Part shown: positions 61,149 through 64,000 of the stretch, piece by piece
Layout of the letters: the number at the start of each line of letters is the position of its first letter
Position numbering within the stretch: position 1 is the first letter of the stretch
Origin: Bacteroidota bacterium
GTDB taxonomy: Bacteria; Bacteroidota; Bacteroidia; Chitinophagales; Chitinophagaceae
Length of the DNA: 64,000 bases
Assembly: GCA_023417815.1 (NCBI GenBank)
Contig: JAEZEI010000021.1
Span: 124,001 to 188,000 of the forward strand
Direction: 5' to 3'
Made by a program: the position numbers and the translations under genes
Notes under the pieces: model-generated
Databases searched by the model: none
The model's input: only the letters and a program-made list of their open reading frames with translations
Told to the model about the DNA's origin: nothing

Positions 61149-61997
61149 ATGCCAGATTATTCTGCAGGATTGCGCATTGCGATCCTGGATATGTACGAGG
61201 GGGTGGAAAACCAGGGTATGCGTTGCCTTCGCGAGATCATTAACCAGTTTGCTGAAGCAAATCATTTACCCGTTACAGTTAATGAATACGAAGTAAGACT
61301 GAGAAAGCAGGTTCCCGATCTTTCTTATGATGTATATATTTCATCAGGTGGACCTGGCAGTCCTCTTGAAAGCAAAGGCAGTGCGTGGGAGGGTGTTTAC
61401 TTCGAATGGATGGACTCATTGCTGAATTACAATGCTGATCCGCACAACCCTGTAAAAAAAGAACTTTTCCTGATCTGCCATTCATTCCAGCTTTTCTGCA
61501 GGCAATACGGCTTTGCTGAAGTGAATAAGCGAAGAAGTACGGCATTCGGGGTTTTCCCGATACATCATCTCGATGCTGGCTCTGAAGAACCGGTATTCAA
61601 AGGCCTTCACGACCCCTTCTATGTTGTAGACAGCCGCGACTACCAGGTGGTTCAGCCAGGTTTTGAAAAACTGAGAACAACGGGAGCTCAGATACTTGCG
61701 CTGGAAAAGGCCCGGCCTCATGTTCCACTTGAAAGGGCCATTATGGCAATCAGGTTCTCTGAAAATATTATCGGCACCCAATTCCACCCGGAAGCAGACG
61801 CGATCGGGATGTCATTATACCTGCAACGCCCCGATAAAAAGGAAATGGTCATTTCAAATCATGGATTTGAAAAATGGGAATCAATGATCACCCACCTGAA
61901 CGACAGGGATAAGATCATGTTCACTTACAGCCACGTATTGCCAAATTTCCTGTCGAATGCCCTGAGAATTACAAACGAGGCATCGCAACCTGCATGA
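61149..61997 (+). CDS. Class I glutamine amidotransferase-like protein
   Basis: The 282-residue protein has a complete triad: nucleophile C110 in LICHSFQLFC, and H213/E215 in GTQFHPEAD, with GGPGSP at 67-72. It should release ammonia from glutamine or hydrolyse a gamma-glutamyl bond. It has no synthetase domain of its own. Its divergent neighbour is an ATP-grasp-like ligase, which may use the ammonia. It abuts the porin gene with back-to-back stops (TGATCA). Confidence 0.85.
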   Translation: MPDYSAGLRIAILDMYEGVENQGMRCLREIINQFAEANHLPVTVNEYEVRLRKQVPDLSYDVYISSGGPGSPLESKGSAWEGVYFEWMDSLLNYNADPHNPVKKELFLICHSFQLFCRQYGFAEVNKRRSTAFGVFPIHHLDAGSEEPVFKGLHDPFYVVDSRDYQVVQPGFEKLRTTGAQILALEKARPHVPLERAIMAIRFSENIIGTQFHPEADAIGMSLYLQRPDKKEMVISNHGFEKWESMITHLNDRDKIMFTYSHVLPNFLSNALRITNEASQPA

Positions 61998-64000
61998 TCA
62001 GTTTACAAACCACCATTTAATTCCGAACCGGATTATCAATCCCTGGGTAGGATAATGCGGTGCAGCAAAATTGTTATTCGTAAATCCAAAGCCATTACGG
62101 AAGCTTGCGGTATTCAGGTTTTCTGCCCTGATAAACCCTGTAAATGTTTTGATACGGAAATGCAGAAATGCATGAACGTCCGGGAGGTTTGAGATCTTCA
62201 ATGTATCCTGTGGGGTGAACTTCCCAACTAAAGGAGAATAATTGTCGGCGTAGTAAGGCGAATAATAGCGTGCTTCCAGCCCGGTACTGAGATTCAGGTT
62301 CCTGAAAAAAGTGCCTTCAAACGCAAGCCTGCTTCGAAGGAAGATCAATGGAACCTTTATTGGCGCCGACTGGTCTACGACCTGGGCCATGGCTTCCTGG
62401 TAAAGTTTTATCCTTTTAGAAAAACTGAATTTCTTACCTGCTCCTGCCTGCAAAAGGTTGATCACAGATCCTGACTGGGCTGTTCTGTACCGGTCATAGA
62501 AATATGCATAATTGGAAATAAGCGTATTCCGCAGCCATAGATTTACAAAAGAGTTCACCGAAGTGGCTCCAAACGAAATGATATTCTCCTTGGAGAGATC
62601 CATGTTATTTCCCAGGTTAAAATGGGAATCATTCTGAAAAATATACGACGGGGTCCTGTTTACATTTTCAAAGAAGAGGCTTACGTGCCCCAGCCTGTTG
62701 CCGAGCACCCTGCTGATACTTCCTTTTGCAGTGTAATCTCCCTGGTTGAAACCCTGCGCATACAGTTCCCCTTTCAGCAAAATTTCCCATTTCTTATTCC
62801 TTGTGCGGTTCCTGTATTCAGCATGCACAATAAGATTCTGCATTTTGAGAGGAAGAACGGATTCCACACGGCTGATGTTCTGCAGCGACACACCCGCAAG
62901 AAAGAACTGTGAGGTATTTTTTACATCAGGAAATTGTACAAGGGAAAGATCATTCTCCAGGATCTGCCATACTTCCCTTACATCAACAGTGTCTGAAGGA
63001 GTCGGAAAAGTAAGTCCATACCAGTTACTATACAGTGTTGAATCAGCAAGCTCGTCATGATACCAGTGATTCTGCTTGTTTAAAGTTATACTATGTTGTA
63101 ACCTGAGTTTAGGGTAGAATAAGTACTCCGTGGTGCTGTCATTTATCGAAATTGAATCCCTTTTGCCGATATCATAGCTTTGGCGAAGGTGCAACACAAA
63201 ATCCTTGTAGGTATTCCCGGTCTGTATCCGTGTAACAAAGGGATTAGGCCTGTAGGCCGAAGCGCTGCCCAGGTTTACGGGAATACTGAATCTTTCCTTT
63301 CGGTTTGGATCCATCAGCAACGAGTCATCCGTAATTCCTCCGTTCTCTGAAGCCCTTAAATGATTTCCAAGCATAACGAACGTTGCAGAATATCGTTTTC
63401 TCCTTCCCTGGTAATTACCGAACAGCCTGTAATTATTATGATTCGTATTCTGTGTAATGAAGAAACCCGGCGAACTTATAAGCCTGTAATCAAAGCCGAA
63501 ATTTATGTTCGGTCTTGGATTCTGTGTATGGCTTGCCATGATCATCTGCTCCTTTCCGGATGCAAGCTGGTAGCCTAACATGGAGAACGGCCGCGTGGTG
63601 CGGTAGATCCGGGTTCCCGGGAGAGTGAACTTATAAATATCGTAAGAATGAAAACCAGGATCGAACCCGGTCTTCATAAACGGCGTAAATATTATCGGTT
63701 TTGCTGCTGCTCCATTATTACCCAGGTAATGCCATGAGGAAGGCACGGGGAAATAAGTATCAAAATCATTTATGGATGAATCGATCGAATGCCGGGTAAT
63801 GGAATCTATGTAACGATAAGTTATCGTAATTGAATCAGCAAGATCATTTCTCCGCTGAAATCCCGTAGTGTCTCCCTGGCCCGTTTGCATTCCCCTTAAA
63901 CCGGGAAGGTTCCCCTGCTGAATATTTATATTAGGCCTGCGGTTAGGCTGGTTCGGCAGGGGTTGCTCCTCCTGGGCATGCACATCCATGCATAATAACA
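61998..64000 (-). CDS. Putative outer-membrane beta-barrel porin (5' end off window)
   Basis: The frame is open to the window edge; the first ATG in view (63989) sits in a signal peptide (LLCMDVHAQ), so the true start is outside. About 667 residues are seen. They are beta-rich with alternating aromatic and polar residues (FGFDYRLISSPGFFITQ, FILHLRQ-like FVLHLRQSYDIG) and end in the Trp/Phe-terminated strand IRFGIKWWFVN. This matches the Put_porin-type outer-membrane barrel of Bacteroidota. The cargo is unknown. Confidence 0.88.
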   Translation of the reverse strand, partial: LLCMDVHAQEEQPLPNQPNRRPNINIQQGNLPGLRGMQTGQGDTTGFQRRNDLADSITITYRYIDSITRHSIDSSINDFDTYFPVPSSWHYLGNNGAAAKPIIFTPFMKTGFDPGFHSYDIYKFTLPGTRIYRTTRPFSMLGYQLASGKEQMIMASHTQNPRPNINFGFDYRLISSPGFFITQNTNHNNYRLFGNYQGRRKRYSATFVMLGNHLRASENGGITDDSLLMDPNRKERFSIPVNLGSASAYRPNPFVTRIQTGNTYKDFVLHLRQSYDIGKRDSISINDSTTEYLFYPKLRLQHSITLNKQNHWYHDELADSTLYSNWYGLTFPTPSDTVDVREVWQILENDLSLVQFPDVKNTSQFFLAGVSLQNISRVESVLPLKMQNLIVHAEYRNRTRNKKWEILLKGELYAQGFNQGDYTAKGSISRVLGNRLGHVSLFFENVNRTPSYIFQNDSHFNLGNNMDLSKENIISFGATSVNSFVNLWLRNTLISNYAYFYDRYRTAQSGSVINLLQAGAGKKFSFSKRIKLYQEAMAQVVDQSAPIKVPLIFLRSRLAFEGTFFRNLNLSTGLEARYYSPYYADNYSPLVGKFTPQDTLKISNLPDVHAFLHFRIKTFTGFIRAENLNTASFRNGFGFTNNNFAAPHYPTQGLIIRFGIKWWFVN

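Noticed and set aside
1..64000. CRISPR arrays, prophage, insertion sequences, tRNA or rRNA genes
   Set aside because: No repeat-spacer series, transposase, integrase or phage gene, and no tRNA-like TPsiC/GGTTCRA cloverleaf was recognised by reading; a tRNA/IS search would settle it.

Overview
The window looks like a chromosomal segment of a Bacteroidota bacterium, most likely of the Chitinophagaceae or a close relative. Support comes from gene content: outer-membrane beta-barrel (Put_porin type), M16 peptidase pair, RND/TolC efflux, bacillithiol genes bshC and a bstA-like DinB protein, DUF4112, AsmA, many lipoproteins and short acidic proteins. It also comes from promoter style: TAnnTTTG -7 boxes directly ahead of many genes, with few clear Shine-Dalgarno sequences. 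No rRNA, tRNA, CRISPR array, insertion sequence or prophage was recognised. The region reads as stable core genome with small lineage-specific genes scattered in it.

Region by region: 1-3.4 kb holds the end of a histidine kinase, its LuxR-type response regulator, and then a gene-free stretch with two matching operator-promoter modules, each ending at a terminator (two candidate small RNAs). A lipoprotein and a PAS-LuxR regulator follow. 3.4-12.4 kb is a run of small envelope, acidic or membrane proteins (DoxX-like, DUF4112, coiled coils) around an M28 peptidase, an MBL-fold hydrolase, acylphosphatase and a small RelA/SpoT-like HD protein. 12.5-23.7 kb has a flavodoxin-fold/UbiA fusion, a frameshifted secreted-protein gene, NAD(P)H-hydrate dehydratase, a DUF1275 protein, a PQQ-type sugar dehydrogenase, rmuC, an orphan receiver and a large AsmA protein.

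23.7-45 kb is mostly housekeeping: rlmH, rhomboid, tilS, etfBA, bifunctional nuclease, ispE, rocD, a VIT-like protein, a CDF transporter, an acyl-CoA dehydrogenase, the PLP homeostasis protein, a TonB-like protein, folC, NUDIX, bstA-like, FKBP, an ABC ATPase, fbp, aspartate kinase, L,D-transpeptidase, and hppD. 44.8-52 kb has purK and purE separated by a complete RND efflux operon with a 20-bp dyad on its -7 box. 52-64 kb carries the M16 pair, bshC, rimO, and a three-gene ATP-grasp / class I amidotransferase / helical-protein cluster of unknown pathway, then the end of a porin gene that runs off the window.

Themes that tie genes together are electron transfer and beta-oxidation (etfBA, acyl-CoA dehydrogenase), purine synthesis (purK, purE), bacillithiol biology (bshC, bstA-like), envelope maintenance (AsmA, L,D-transpeptidase, FKBP, TonB-like, M16, porin) and metal handling (CDF, VIT-like). 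Genes are tightly packed: several convergent pairs overlap or share back-to-back stop codons.
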